From CAYMOV01 sp964392085 (GTDB taxonomy: Bacteria; Oederibacteriota; Muellerivitia; Muellerivitales; Muellerivitaceae): a stretch of 10,299 bases of DNA. Of this stretch, positions 1-6,320 are shown in pieces. The stretch lies in contig CAYMOV010000087.1 in the NCBI GenBank assembly GCA_964392085.1, positions 1-10,299 on the forward strand, read 5' to 3'. The notes beneath the pieces are model-generated. The model did no database searches. It was not told the DNA's origin and saw only the letters and a list, made by a program, of their open reading frames with translations. The translations under genes were made by a program, and so were the position numbers. Numbering within the stretch: position 1 is the stretch's first letter; each line of letters begins with the position of its first letter.

Positions 1-1105
1 CGACCCCCGCCTTGCAGAGCACGATCCCCAGGTGGCCCACCCCGGCCCGAAGGGGATTGGGATAGAGGTAAGCCGACTGGGGCTTCCCGCCGCAAGGCAC
101 CTGGGTCGGGGTGGCGGTGGGCGCCGGGAGCGTCCATGGCGGGGGCATGACGCCCGCCTGGATCCGCACCACCCATTGGTCGATCCCCTCGTAAACGTTC
201 CCCGAACCATCTAGGGCCAAGCCAAAGGTCCCCACCACGGGCGAATCACAGGAATACCTAAAATTCCACCCTGGGTCGTAGACCTGAAACCGATTGGTCA
301 AATCCGTCAGGTAGAAGAATCCATTGCCGTCCAGGACCATCTGGTGGGGATAGACGGTGGCGTTGGACCCCGGACCACCCTGGCCCGGGATGAGCACGTT
401 ACGGTCAAAAACATAATGGTCCGAACCGGGCGGGGATTCCAAAAGCCGGGTCACCAGGCTTTCTCCCGTATCGGCGAGGTAGATCGTCGCCCCGCCCGCC
501 GTCGGGAGGACATCGTTCGCTGAGGACCAGTTGCCGTAGGAACCGACCAGGCTCCAATGGTTCGGCGTCACCTCGCGGTATTTCTCCATGCAAGTCGCCA
601 CCGTTTGGGGGTCCCCGAGCGCCACGTAAAGGTCGCCATCCGTATCCAACCCCAAACCCGCGTAACGGACTTCCCCGGAAGCGACCGTGGCGGCCGCCTG
701 GTCCGTCGAGGGGTCCAGTTTGAGGATCCGACAGGCGGTACTGCCGTTTTCCGAGACAAAGAGCATCCCGGAAGGGTCCGCCGATAAACCGAAGGGGTGG
801 AAAAGGGTCCCTCCCGCGGTCAAGTGGGGGAGGATATAGGTCCCATCCAACGTAAACCGCTCAATCCGGTTGTTCTGCATATCGTCGACGTAGAGCGTGG
901 AGCCGATGATCGCGAACTCCCTGGGATCGTGCAATTGACCGTCCCCCGCGCCCAACCCGCCCCATTGGGCCGTCATGGCGCAGGGGATCGGCCAGGGAGT
1001 CTGGGTGGGGGTGGCGGTTTGGGCGGCGAGGGTCACTGCGGAGACCGCGCCCACGAAAAGCGGTAGCCCGAGGATCTTCAGGAACCTAAGGGGAACATCA
1101 TGCAT
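1..1105 (-). CDS. Secreted NHL-like beta-propeller protein, paralog of the next gene upstream (partial, C-terminus beyond window)
   Basis: An open frame of 368 codons runs from ATG at 1105 off the left edge, so no stop is seen. The product starts with a hydrophobic signal peptide (about residues 10-28), then a Thr-Pro segment ending in TPWPIPC. A propeller-like body follows with NHL-type phrases such as NNRIERFTLDG, FYLTDLTNRFQVYD and LALDGSGNVY, then a second Thr-Pro segment (TPTQVPC) and the beginning of an Ig-like C-terminal domain (AYLYPNPLRAG). It aligns along its whole visible length with the protein encoded at 1168-2454, so the pair is a tandem duplication. Start choice: three ATGs overlap at 1098-1105, but those at 1101 and 1098 are in a frame that stops within eight codons; a GAAGGG lies 5 bases upstream of 1105. 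Likely exported; ligand and role unknown. NHL propellers usually mediate binding rather than catalysis. Confidence 0.88.
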   Translation of the reverse strand, partial: MHDVPLRFLKILGLPLFVGAVSAVTLAAQTATPTQTPWPIPCAMTAQWGGLGAGDGQLHDPREFAIIGSTLYVDDMQNNRIERFTLDGTYILPHLTAGGTLFHPFGLSADPSGMLFVSENGSTACRILKLDPSTDQAAATVASGEVRYAGLGLDTDGDLYVALGDPQTVATCMEKYREVTPNHWSLVGSYGNWSSANDVLPTAGGATIYLADTGESLVTRLLESPPGSDHYVFDRNVLIPGQGGPGSNATVYPHQMVLDGNGFFYLTDLTNRFQVYDPGWNFRYSCDSPVVGTFGLALDGSGNVYEGIDQWVVRIQAGVMPPPWTLPAPTATPTQVPCGGKPQSAYLYPNPLRAGVGHLGIVLCKAGV

Positions 1106-1167
1106 ACAAACCCTTCACGCCAAAATCACGACGGCGGAACGTCCATCCCAACGTCACGTCATCCCGT

Positions 1168-2454
1168 TCAACGAGTCACCGCGAACTTCCCGGGCTTTTG
1201 ACGGATCCCGTCGGTTTCCACCAGATAATAGTAAACGCCCCGGGCGAAGTTCGAGAAATCGTAATCAAACCGGTTGTCCCCCGCGATTCCGGCGAAATCC
1301 GCCTTTCCCGCGAGATCCCCCAAGGCGTTATAAATCGCCACTTTCACCGGGCCCGCTTTGCAGAGGACCACCCCAAAATGCCCGGTCCCTCCCCGAAGCG
1401 GGGAAGGGTAAAGGTAGGCGGTTTCGTTTTGGCCGTTACAAGGGACCTGGGTGGGCGTGGGCCCCAGGGGAGGCGTCAAGGGGGGGATTACGGCGGCGTG
1501 GAACTTCCAAACCCCCGACGTGCCCAAATAGACGTTGGCCGATCCGTCCACCGCCAAGCCGTACGTCCCGGAATTCTGGGAAGGGTACTGGCATTGGTAC
1601 CTGAAATTCCATTGGTCGTCAAAAACCTGGAAACGCCTGCTCAAATCCGTCAGGTAGAAATAGCCCCTGGAATCGACCCTCATTTGGGCGGGCCAAGTCG
1701 TCGTGCCGGGGATGTTCCCGCCGGTCACCACGTTCCGGTCGAAAACATACTGGTTCGATCCGGGGGGGACCTCCAGGTAACGTTGGATTTCGTTCCCGCC
1801 CGTATCGGCGATATACAGCGTCACGCCGTTCCCCTGGGCCAGGACATCATTGGCCCAACTCGCCCCGATCAGGGTGGTGGCCAGCGTCCATACGTTCGGC
1901 GAGGTCTCATGGAACTTCCTGACCGACTCGCTCACCACGTTCCCCGCCAGGGTGACGGGTTGGCTGGTGACCGCGACATAAACGTCCCCCCCGGTGTCCA
2001 CGCTGATGCCCCCATAGGCGTCGGTTCCCGATTGGATCGTGGCGGCCGCCTGGTCGGTGGCGGGATCGACCTTGAGGACCCGGGTGGTCCCGCTCCCATC
2101 CTCCGTCACGTACAACATGCCGGCCCCGTCCAAAGTCAGGCCGAAGGGTTGGATGAGCGTCCCGCCGAGGGTGAGGTGCGGGAGGACCAAGGACCCATCC
2201 AGGGTGAAGCGCTGGATCCGGTTGTTGCCCAGGTCCGCGACGTAGATCGTGTCGCCCTGGATCGCGAAGGCCCTGGGGGAGTTGAACAGGCCATCCCCGC
2301 TTCCCACCCCGCCCCAGGCGTTGTCCAGGGTGCAGGGGTTGGGCCAGGGGGTCATGGTGGGGGTGGGGACCTGGGCCCCTCCAAGCCCGGGCCAGGCGAT
2401 TCCCAGGAGCGCCCCCAGGACCGCCCAAAGCCCATTCCGGACGGTTGATTTCAT
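1168..2454 (-). CDS. Secreted NHL-like beta-propeller protein with C-terminal FlgD/type IX-like Ig domain
   Basis: 428 residues. A signal peptide covers about residues 1-27 (positive MKSTVR, hydrophobic core, GGA before Q28), followed by a Thr-Pro stretch ending TPWPNPC (Cys41). Residues about 45-330 form a propeller-like body with NHL-type blades (IYVADLGNNRIQRF, LYVTEDGSG, LYIADTGGNEIQRY, FYLTDLSRRFQVFD, LAVDGSANVYL). A second Thr-Pro linker ends in TPTQVPC. The last ~85 residues resemble FlgD-type Ig or T9SS sorting-type domains: VKVAIYNALGD, then ARGVYYYLVET, ending KPGKFAVTR. This suggests export and possible surface attachment, but no T9SS machinery is visible here. The ATG overlaps the stop of the small membrane-protein gene upstream (ATGA at 2451-2454), suggesting translational coupling. 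The paralog at 1-1105 follows after 62 bases. Binding partner unknown. Confidence 0.9.
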   Translation of the reverse strand: MKSTVRNGLWAVLGALLGIAWPGLGGAQVPTPTMTPWPNPCTLDNAWGGVGSGDGLFNSPRAFAIQGDTIYVADLGNNRIQRFTLDGSLVLPHLTLGGTLIQPFGLTLDGAGMLYVTEDGSGTTRVLKVDPATDQAAATIQSGTDAYGGISVDTGGDVYVAVTSQPVTLAGNVVSESVRKFHETSPNVWTLATTLIGASWANDVLAQGNGVTLYIADTGGNEIQRYLEVPPGSNQYVFDRNVVTGGNIPGTTTWPAQMRVDSRGYFYLTDLSRRFQVFDDQWNFRYQCQYPSQNSGTYGLAVDGSANVYLGTSGVWKFHAAVIPPLTPPLGPTPTQVPCNGQNETAYLYPSPLRGGTGHFGVVLCKAGPVKVAIYNALGDLAGKADFAGIAGDNRFDYDFSNFARGVYYYLVETDGIRQKPGKFAVTR

Positions 2455-2906
2455 GGCGCCGTCACCAGGCAGTCCTGGGTGAACTCGATCAGGGGTTTAT
2501 TCAAGTCATAGCCAAATCCCTTGTATTGGATTCGGCAGGGATTTTCCAGGGGAATGACCGCCACTTGCCAGGGTCCGTGGACTTTCCCGACGAAATAGGA
2601 GATCGGGGCGTTCCTGGGCCCCCCCGTGTCCTTCGACGCCTCGATTTCCTGGGGCGAGGGCGATTCGATCTTATTCATGGATTCCACCACCAATTGGGCC
2701 ATAGGTTCCGCGTTCACCGTCACCTTGGGAGTCCGGCCGAACATGGAAACGATGTCCATGGCGTACTGGATGGATTGCTTCATCCTGTCCTGGTCCAGTG
2801 CCGTGAAGGCCTGACGGGTCCCCTCCTGCGGACTGAACATGATGAAGAAAACGTAAAAGAGGGCGGACCCCAATAGCGCGAAGACCACTTTGACGCCGGT
2901 GGGCAT
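2451..2906 (-). CDS. Small membrane-anchored protein of unknown function
   Basis: 151 residues, family not recognised. One hydrophobic helix lies at about residues 6-24 (VVFALLGSALFYVFFIMF), preceded by a Lys, which suggests a single N-terminal anchor with the rest outside the cytoplasm. The soluble part has a polar helical segment (about 28-85) and a beta-like end (SYFVGKVHGPWQVAVIPL) with two Cys, 124 and 146, which could pair if exported. An AAGG sits 9 bases before the ATG, inside the stop region of the phosphatase gene 6 bases upstream. The 3' end overlaps the start of the propeller gene by 4 bases. Coding is supported by this packing and by a normal composition. The context hints at a role with the propeller proteins, but no function can be named. 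Confidence 0.8.
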   Translation of the reverse strand: MPTGVKVVFALLGSALFYVFFIMFSPQEGTRQAFTALDQDRMKQSIQYAMDIVSMFGRTPKVTVNAEPMAQLVVESMNKIESPSPQEIEASKDTGGPRNAPISYFVGKVHGPWQVAVIPLENPCRIQYKGFGYDLNKPLIEFTQDCLVTAP

Positions 2907-2912
2907 GTGTGT

Positions 2913-3710
2913 TTACCTTAAGGCCCGAAGGATGGAATCGTGCACCCGACCGTTGGTCGACAAGGCGCTTCCCCCCTGGTGGGTCCGCCTTCCCTTCAAG
3001 TCCGTAAACCGGCCTCCCGCCTCCTCCACGCAAATCTTCGCGGCGGCCACGTCATAGGCCGCCACTTTCGGGTCCACCATGGCCTCCGCCATCCCCTGGA
3101 TCACCAGGCAATGGGCATAGCTGTCGCCGTAACCCCGTTCGTCGTAGACCGTCTCCACGAGCCTGGCCAGTTTCGCCCGTTGCGGCCTGGGAAAGAGCCG
3201 CCAAGCGCCGTATACCAGGGTTCCGTTCCTCAAAGATGGGACCTTCGAAACCCGGACCCGTTTGCCATTCACGAAACAGCCCAAGCCCTTCGCGGCCCAA
3301 ACCGTCAGGCCCGCCGCCGGGTGGTGCATCACTCCCACCACCGGCGTTCCCCGGTGCTCGAGGGCGATCAGGGTTCCCCAAAGCGGAAATCCCCTCACAA
3401 ATTGGCGGGTGCCGTCCACGGGGTCGATCCACCAGCGGTATTCGGCATCGAGGGAACGGTCCCACCCGAATTCCTCGCCGCAAAGCTGGTGGCCGGGGCG
3501 GGCCTTTCCGAGGACCCCCCGGATGACCTGTTCGGCTTCCCGGTCCGCGCGGGTCACGGGTGAGCGGTCCACCTTTCGGATCACGGGGATATCCCGGCGA
3601 AAATACTTGAGCGCCCGGGCTCCCCCCAAACGGGCGGCCCGAAGCGCGAGGGCGAGATGGCGGCGGAGTTCAGCGGGGGGCAGGGAGGAAGGGCGTTTCA
3701 TGGGGCTCAT
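2913..3710 (-). CDS. Inositol monophosphatase family phosphatase, possibly histidinol-phosphatase (HisN-like)
   Basis: 265 residues, the usual family length. Mg-dependent phosphatase signatures are all present: KVDRSPVTRAD (46-56), GEE with metal-ligand Glu79, WWIDPVDGTRQFVRG (Asp96 and Asp99), and the C-terminal YDVAAAKICVEEAGGRFTD with Asp220. The DPVDGT-x-x-FVRGFPLWGTLIAL version resembles the histidinol-phosphatase (HisN) branch more than classical SuhB, which would place it at the histidinol phosphate step of histidine synthesis. No his genes are nearby, so this is inference; inositol phosphate or PAP are alternative substrates. The frame is open to an ATG at 3764, but ATG 3710 is preferred because GAAGGG (3715-3720) precedes it and the family N-terminus begins about here. 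ATG 3701 is also possible. The small membrane-protein gene follows after 6 bases. Confidence 0.9.
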   Translation of the reverse strand: MSPMKRPSSLPPAELRRHLALALRAARLGGARALKYFRRDIPVIRKVDRSPVTRADREAEQVIRGVLGKARPGHQLCGEEFGWDRSLDAEYRWWIDPVDGTRQFVRGFPLWGTLIALEHRGTPVVGVMHHPAAGLTVWAAKGLGCFVNGKRVRVSKVPSLRNGTLVYGAWRLFPRPQRAKLARLVETVYDERGYGDSYAHCLVIQGMAEAMVDPKVAAYDVAAAKICVEEAGGRFTDLKGRRTHQGGSALSTNGRVHDSILRALR

Positions 3711-3901
3711 TTTACCCTTCGTCGGCCAATAACCCAGGGTTTTGTAGTTCAACATCATCACCAACAGCCCTCAACCAACCCTTTTCACCACAATGGACCC
3801 GATGGGCACAATGGCCTCAGGGTTAAGATTGAGGAGCCATTCCTTTACCCATTAATTTCCATTGGGACCACTGTGAACATTGTGGTAATCGGTTCGGTTT
3901 T
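3711..3901. promoter_or_regulatory. Gene-free spacer with CACAATG repeats and an 18-base imperfect dyad
   Basis: These 191 bases lie between the cupin stop and the phosphatase start and are more AT-rich than the flanking genes. CACAATGG occurs twice in direct orientation (3789-3796 and 3807-3814, 18 bases apart), and CACAATG again on the minus strand inside an imperfect dyad at 3868-3885 (CCAC...GTGG ends). On the minus strand a TTCACA resembling a -35 box lies inside that dyad, but no good -10 follows. The spacer probably holds the promoter of the phosphatase operon; the exact site is not clear. Confidence 0.3.
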
Positions 3902-4396
3902 TCAGGTTAAACGAACGATATGCTTCTCGGCTTGGGGAAAGGCCGCCAGGAGGTCGGGCCGGTCGGCCAACCGGAAGTCCTTGAAATCGAACCCGGGTGC
4001 CACGGTGGTGCCCATGAGGGCGAACAACCCTCCGTCGTTCAAGGAGCCGGCGAACCAGGTCCCGGCCGGGATGAACAGTTGGAGTTCGTGTCCCCGGTCC
4101 GGGAAGGACCCCATGACGCGTTCCTCCACCTTCCCGTCCGGGTTGAGGAGCACCCAAGTCACCGGGTCCCCCAGCAGGAAGTGGAACACCTCGTCGGACG
4201 CCAACTGGTGGAATTTGGAGACGGAACCGGGGACCAACATATAGTAGATCGCCGTGGAAGCCGCCCGTTCCCCGACGTAGGGGGGCCCCAGGGCCCCCTC
4301 GGGGATCGTCGCCTTCGACCGGTAGGTCTCACGGTAATACCCGCCCTCGGGATGGGGCTTCAGGTCCAGGAGCTTGATGAGCTGGTCAGCGGTCAC
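3902..4396 (-). CDS. Cupin_5 (DUF985) family protein
   Basis: 164 residues from a GTG at 4396. The family's opening is intact (VTADQLIKLLDLKPHPEGGYYRETYRS region), followed by the cupin core: AIYYMLVPGSVSKFHQLASDEVFHFLLGD, with the His and Glu of the usual metal or ligand site, then AGTWFAGSL and the characteristic end GTTVAPGFDFKDFRLADRP. The family has the RmlC-like jelly-roll fold (yeast YML079w is the structural relative); no reaction is established, so none is assigned. An ATG at 4462 in the same frame would add 22 residues, but those are encoded by the heptamer inverted repeat and match nothing in the family, hence the GTG start. The Shine-Dalgarno is weak (GGA 8 bases upstream). It stands alone between two repeat- or promoter-bearing gaps. 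Confidence 0.88.
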   Translation of the reverse strand: MTADQLIKLLDLKPHPEGGYYRETYRSKATIPEGALGPPYVGERAASTAIYYMLVPGSVSKFHQLASDEVFHFLLGDPVTWVLLNPDGKVEERVMGSFPDRGHELQLFIPAGTWFAGSLNDGGLFALMGTTVAPGFDFKDFRLADRPDLLAAFPQAEKHIVRLT

Positions 4397-4410
4397 AGTT
4401 AAATCCAGTA

Positions 4411-4499
4411 CGGAATTGGAGATACGAAGTGCGGAATGGACGCCCAAATAATGGCAACCCAATCTTCTTGGAATCCATCATTCCTAATTTCGAATTCCA
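4411..4499. repeat. Inverted repeat built of degenerate heptamers (CGGAATT-like)
   Basis: The gap between pfk and the cupin gene holds two arms of four contiguous 7-base units. The left arm (4411-4438) starts with CGGAATT and ends with CGGAATG. The right arm (4472-4499), read on the minus strand, starts with TGGAATT and includes CGAAATT and AGGAATG. Each unit resembles the same-numbered unit on the other arm, so the whole is an imperfect dyad with a 33-base centre. It is AT-rich against GC-rich neighbours. It might fold in RNA downstream of pfk and help end that transcript, but there is no clear U-tract. Confidence 0.6.
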
Positions 4500-4507
4500 C
4501 ATTTTAA

Positions 4508-5608
4508 TTACCGCCCGAAGGATATGCCGATGTCGAGCGCGGCCTGGACCCAAGGGTGTTCCACGGTGACCTTCCGGCATTTGCCGCCCACGGAGGAGAG
4601 TGGGACCGAGGTGATCAAGTTGTTTTGAAGGGCCACCATGCGGCCGAACTTCCCCTCCAGCGCCATGTCCAGGGCCGAGGCCCCGTATTCAGTGGCCAGG
4701 TTCCGGTCGGTGGCCGTCGGGGTCCCGCCCCGCACCACGTGGCCCAACACCACGGCCCGGCATTCCACGCCCGTCAGGGTCTCCAACCGATCCGCCAGCA
4801 CCTTGCCCACGCCCCCCAGACGGATCTTCTCGGGGGAATCCTTCCGGATCTTGTCGATCGTCATTTTCCCCCCCGCGGGCGCGGCCCCCTCACCCACCAC
4901 CACGATGCTGAAGCGCCTTCCCTTGGCCATCCGGGCCTCGATGGCTTCCGCCACCTTCTTCTCGGTGTAGGGGAACTCCGGGATCAGGATCACGTCGCCC
5001 CCGCCCGCCAAACCGGACCCGAGGGCCAGCCAACCCGCGTAACGGCCCATCACTTCCACCACCATGACCCGGTGGTGGGAGGCCGCCGTGGTGTGGAGCC
5101 GATCGATGGCCTCGGTGGCGATCGCCACCGCGGTATCGAACCCGAAGGTCTGGTCGGTGCCCACCAGGTCGTTGTCGATGGTCTTGGGGACCCCGACAAT
5201 CCTGACGCCCTTCTTCGCGAGCTGGTTGGCCACCGTCATGGTGCCGTCGCCGCCCAGGACGACGAGGGCGTCCAGTTCGCGGGCCTTAATCGTGGCCAGG
5301 ACATCCCCGGTGCGGTCGCGGTGGACCACCTTGCCGTTCGGGAGCTTTTCAATGAACTGAAAAGGATCGTCCTTGTTGGAGGAGCCGAGGATCGTCCCAC
5401 CTTGGGTCAGGATGCCGGACACGTCGTCCGCGGAAAGGTCCCGGACGTCATCCACCACGAGGCCCCGGTAACCGTCGAGGATCCCCACGCATTCCACGCC
5501 CCGCCGCACCGCGGCCTTCACCACCGCGCGGATCACGGCGTTCAAGCCGGGGCAGTCTCCCCCGCCGGTCAGGATGCCGATTCGGCGAATGGCAGTTCGG
5601 GATTTCAT
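4508..5608 (-). CDS. pfkA: 6-phosphofructokinase (group III type, predicted ATP-using)
   Basis: 366 residues. It phosphorylates fructose 6-phosphate to the 1,6-bisphosphate in glycolysis. Visible motifs: GILTGGGDCPGLNAVIRAVV (11-30) of the phosphoryl-donor loop, GILTQGGTILGSSN (65-78), LGGDGT (118-123), PKTIDNDLVGTD (141-152) with catalytic Asp145, MGRYAGWLAL (187-196), PEFPY (210-214) and GHVVRGGTPTATDR (289-302). The residue equivalent to E. coli 104 is Gly122, which in this superfamily goes with ATP use, while that equivalent to 124 is Lys142, as in PPi and mixed group III enzymes. The donor should therefore be ATP, though PPi cannot be excluded. Start at 5608: a perfect GGAGG at 5615-5619, 6 bases upstream; the frame's earlier ATG (5677) lies in the heptamer hairpin. 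It follows FKBP on the same strand across a possible terminator. Confidence 0.95.
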   Translation of the reverse strand: MKSRTAIRRIGILTGGGDCPGLNAVIRAVVKAAVRRGVECVGILDGYRGLVVDDVRDLSADDVSGILTQGGTILGSSNKDDPFQFIEKLPNGKVVHRDRTGDVLATIKARELDALVVLGGDGTMTVANQLAKKGVRIVGVPKTIDNDLVGTDQTFGFDTAVAIATEAIDRLHTTAASHHRVMVVEVMGRYAGWLALGSGLAGGGDVILIPEFPYTEKKVAEAIEARMAKGRRFSIVVVGEGAAPAGGKMTIDKIRKDSPEKIRLGGVGKVLADRLETLTGVECRAVVLGHVVRGGTPTATDRNLATEYGASALDMALEGKFGRMVALQNNLITSVPLSSVGGKCRKVTVEHPWVQAALDIGISFGR

Positions 5609-5614
5609 GGAGAA

Positions 5615-5619
5615 CCTCC
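5615..5619 (-). promoter_or_regulatory. Strong ribosome binding site deciding the pfk start
   Basis: GGAGG read on the minus strand, 6 bases before ATG 5608. It rules out the in-frame upstream ATG at 5677, which has no such site and would translate through the hairpin repeat. Confidence 0.8.
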
Positions 5620-5628
5620 AAAATAAAA

Positions 5629-5697
5629 GCGCCGCTGGCCGTTGGCCGTTAGCTTTTAGTCTAAAGCCAACGGCCAAACGCCAACGGCCAACGGCGC
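5629..5697 (-). repeat. Heptamer-built hairpin between FKBP and pfk, possible intrinsic terminator
   Basis: A GC-rich inverted repeat almost fills the gap. The left arm (5629-5659) contains three GCCGTTG-like heptamers from 5631. The right arm (5661-5697), read on the minus strand, contains four in a row (5668-5695), three of them exactly GCCGTTG and one variant GCGTTTG. The arms meet at CTTTTAG / CTAAAG around a 1-base loop, and the extra heptamer leaves a 7-base bulge. Transcribed on the minus strand, the stem ends in GGCGC followed by TTTTATTTT (5620-5628), which resembles a rho-independent terminator for the FKBP transcript. The terminator role is inferred; the hairpin itself is plain. 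Confidence 0.65.
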
Positions 5698-5708
5698 CGT
5701 TTCTGTTG

Positions 5709-6206
5709 TTACTGTATTCCCAGCAGTTCCACGTCGAAGATCAAGGTGGCGTCCGGCGGGATCACTCCGCCGGCCCCGGCGCTGCCGTAGCCGAGTTCCG
5801 AGGGGATGGTCAGCTTGCGCTTTTCGCCCACCCTCATGCCCGACACGCCCTCATCCCAGCCGCGGATGACCTGGTGCGCGCCCAGGGTGAAGGAGAACGG
5901 CTGGCCGCGGTCCACGGAGGAGTCGAACTTCTTGCCGTTGACCAGCCAACCGGTGTAATGCACGGACACGGTTTGGCCGTCCTTGGCCACGGGCCCGTTA
6001 CCTTCCTTGAGGATCTGGTACTTCAGGCCGGTCGCGGTCGTCACCAACTTACCGGAGGCCTTCTTGGCCGGGGCCTTCTTGGCCTTCACGGTCTTTTCGG
6101 TTTTGGGTTTGGGACTCATCGTTTCGGTTCCTTCTCCTTGGGCGATTTGGACGGCTAAACCAGCCGCCAGCATCGCGGCCAACCCCCATCGGAAGCTGAG
6201 ATTCAT
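5709..6206 (-). CDS. Exported FKBP-type peptidyl-prolyl cis-trans isomerase
   Basis: 165 residues. It has a signal peptide (about 1-24, MNLSFRWGLAAMLAAGLAV...), then a Lys/Ala/Pro-rich low-complexity spacer (about 31-53), then one complete FKBP domain (58-165). The proline-pocket residues are in place: Tyr84 (SVHYTGW), Phe94-Asp95 (KKFDSS), Phe106 (FSFTLG), Val113-Ile114 and Trp117 (HQVIRGWDEG), Tyr140 (LGYG), Ile149 (GVIPPDA) and Phe157 (LIFDVELL). It should catalyse prolyl isomerisation in proteins outside the cytoplasm, as a folding helper. Start at 6206 rather than the in-frame ATG at 6248: AGGAGG at 6212-6217 is 5 bases upstream, and the signal peptide begins there. Divergent from the hydrolase operon; downstream on the same strand come the heptamer hairpin and pfk. 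Confidence 0.95.
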   Translation of the reverse strand: MNLSFRWGLAAMLAAGLAVQIAQGEGTETMSPKPKTEKTVKAKKAPAKKASGKLVTTATGLKYQILKEGNGPVAKDGQTVSVHYTGWLVNGKKFDSSVDRGQPFSFTLGAHQVIRGWDEGVSGMRVGEKRKLTIPSELGYGSAGAGGVIPPDATLIFDVELLGIQ

Positions 6207-6320
6207 CGTGACCTCCTGGCGTATTAGAAACGGGTGCCAGTGTCCCAAAAAGGGACGCCACCCACAAGGCCCATGGGTACAATGTCCCCCCAGACAAGGA
6301 CCCAGGGAGGGGGTGGACCC
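6207..6320. promoter_or_regulatory. Divergent promoter region between FKBP and the hydrolase-ABC operon
   Basis: 114 bases between divergent starts must drive both blocks. Minus strand: TTGGGA (6243-6248) and TAATAC (6221-6226), 16 bases apart, form a weak sigma-70-like pair just ahead of the FKBP ribosome site. Plus strand: TACAAT (6278-6283) is a fair -10 without a good -35. GTCCC AAAAA GGGAC (6243-6257) is a small dyad over the minus -35. A GGAGG (6306-6310) with a further G/T-rich run precedes the GTG start at 6321. Boxes are judged by eye only. Confidence 0.35.

Noticed and set aside
1198..2448. 416-codon plus-strand open frame opposite the propeller gene
   Set aside because: It is an antisense shadow of GC-rich codons; it lacks recognisable domains, while the minus frame has a signal peptide and NHL motifs.
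4397..4462. 22-residue N-terminal extension of the cupin from ATG 4462
   Set aside because: It is encoded by the heptamer inverted repeat and does not resemble the family; homology starts at the GTG 4396.
4556..5626. 356-codon plus-strand open frame opposite pfk
   Set aside because: His/Gly/Arg-rich composition typical of antisense frames; the minus strand encodes a complete phosphofructokinase.
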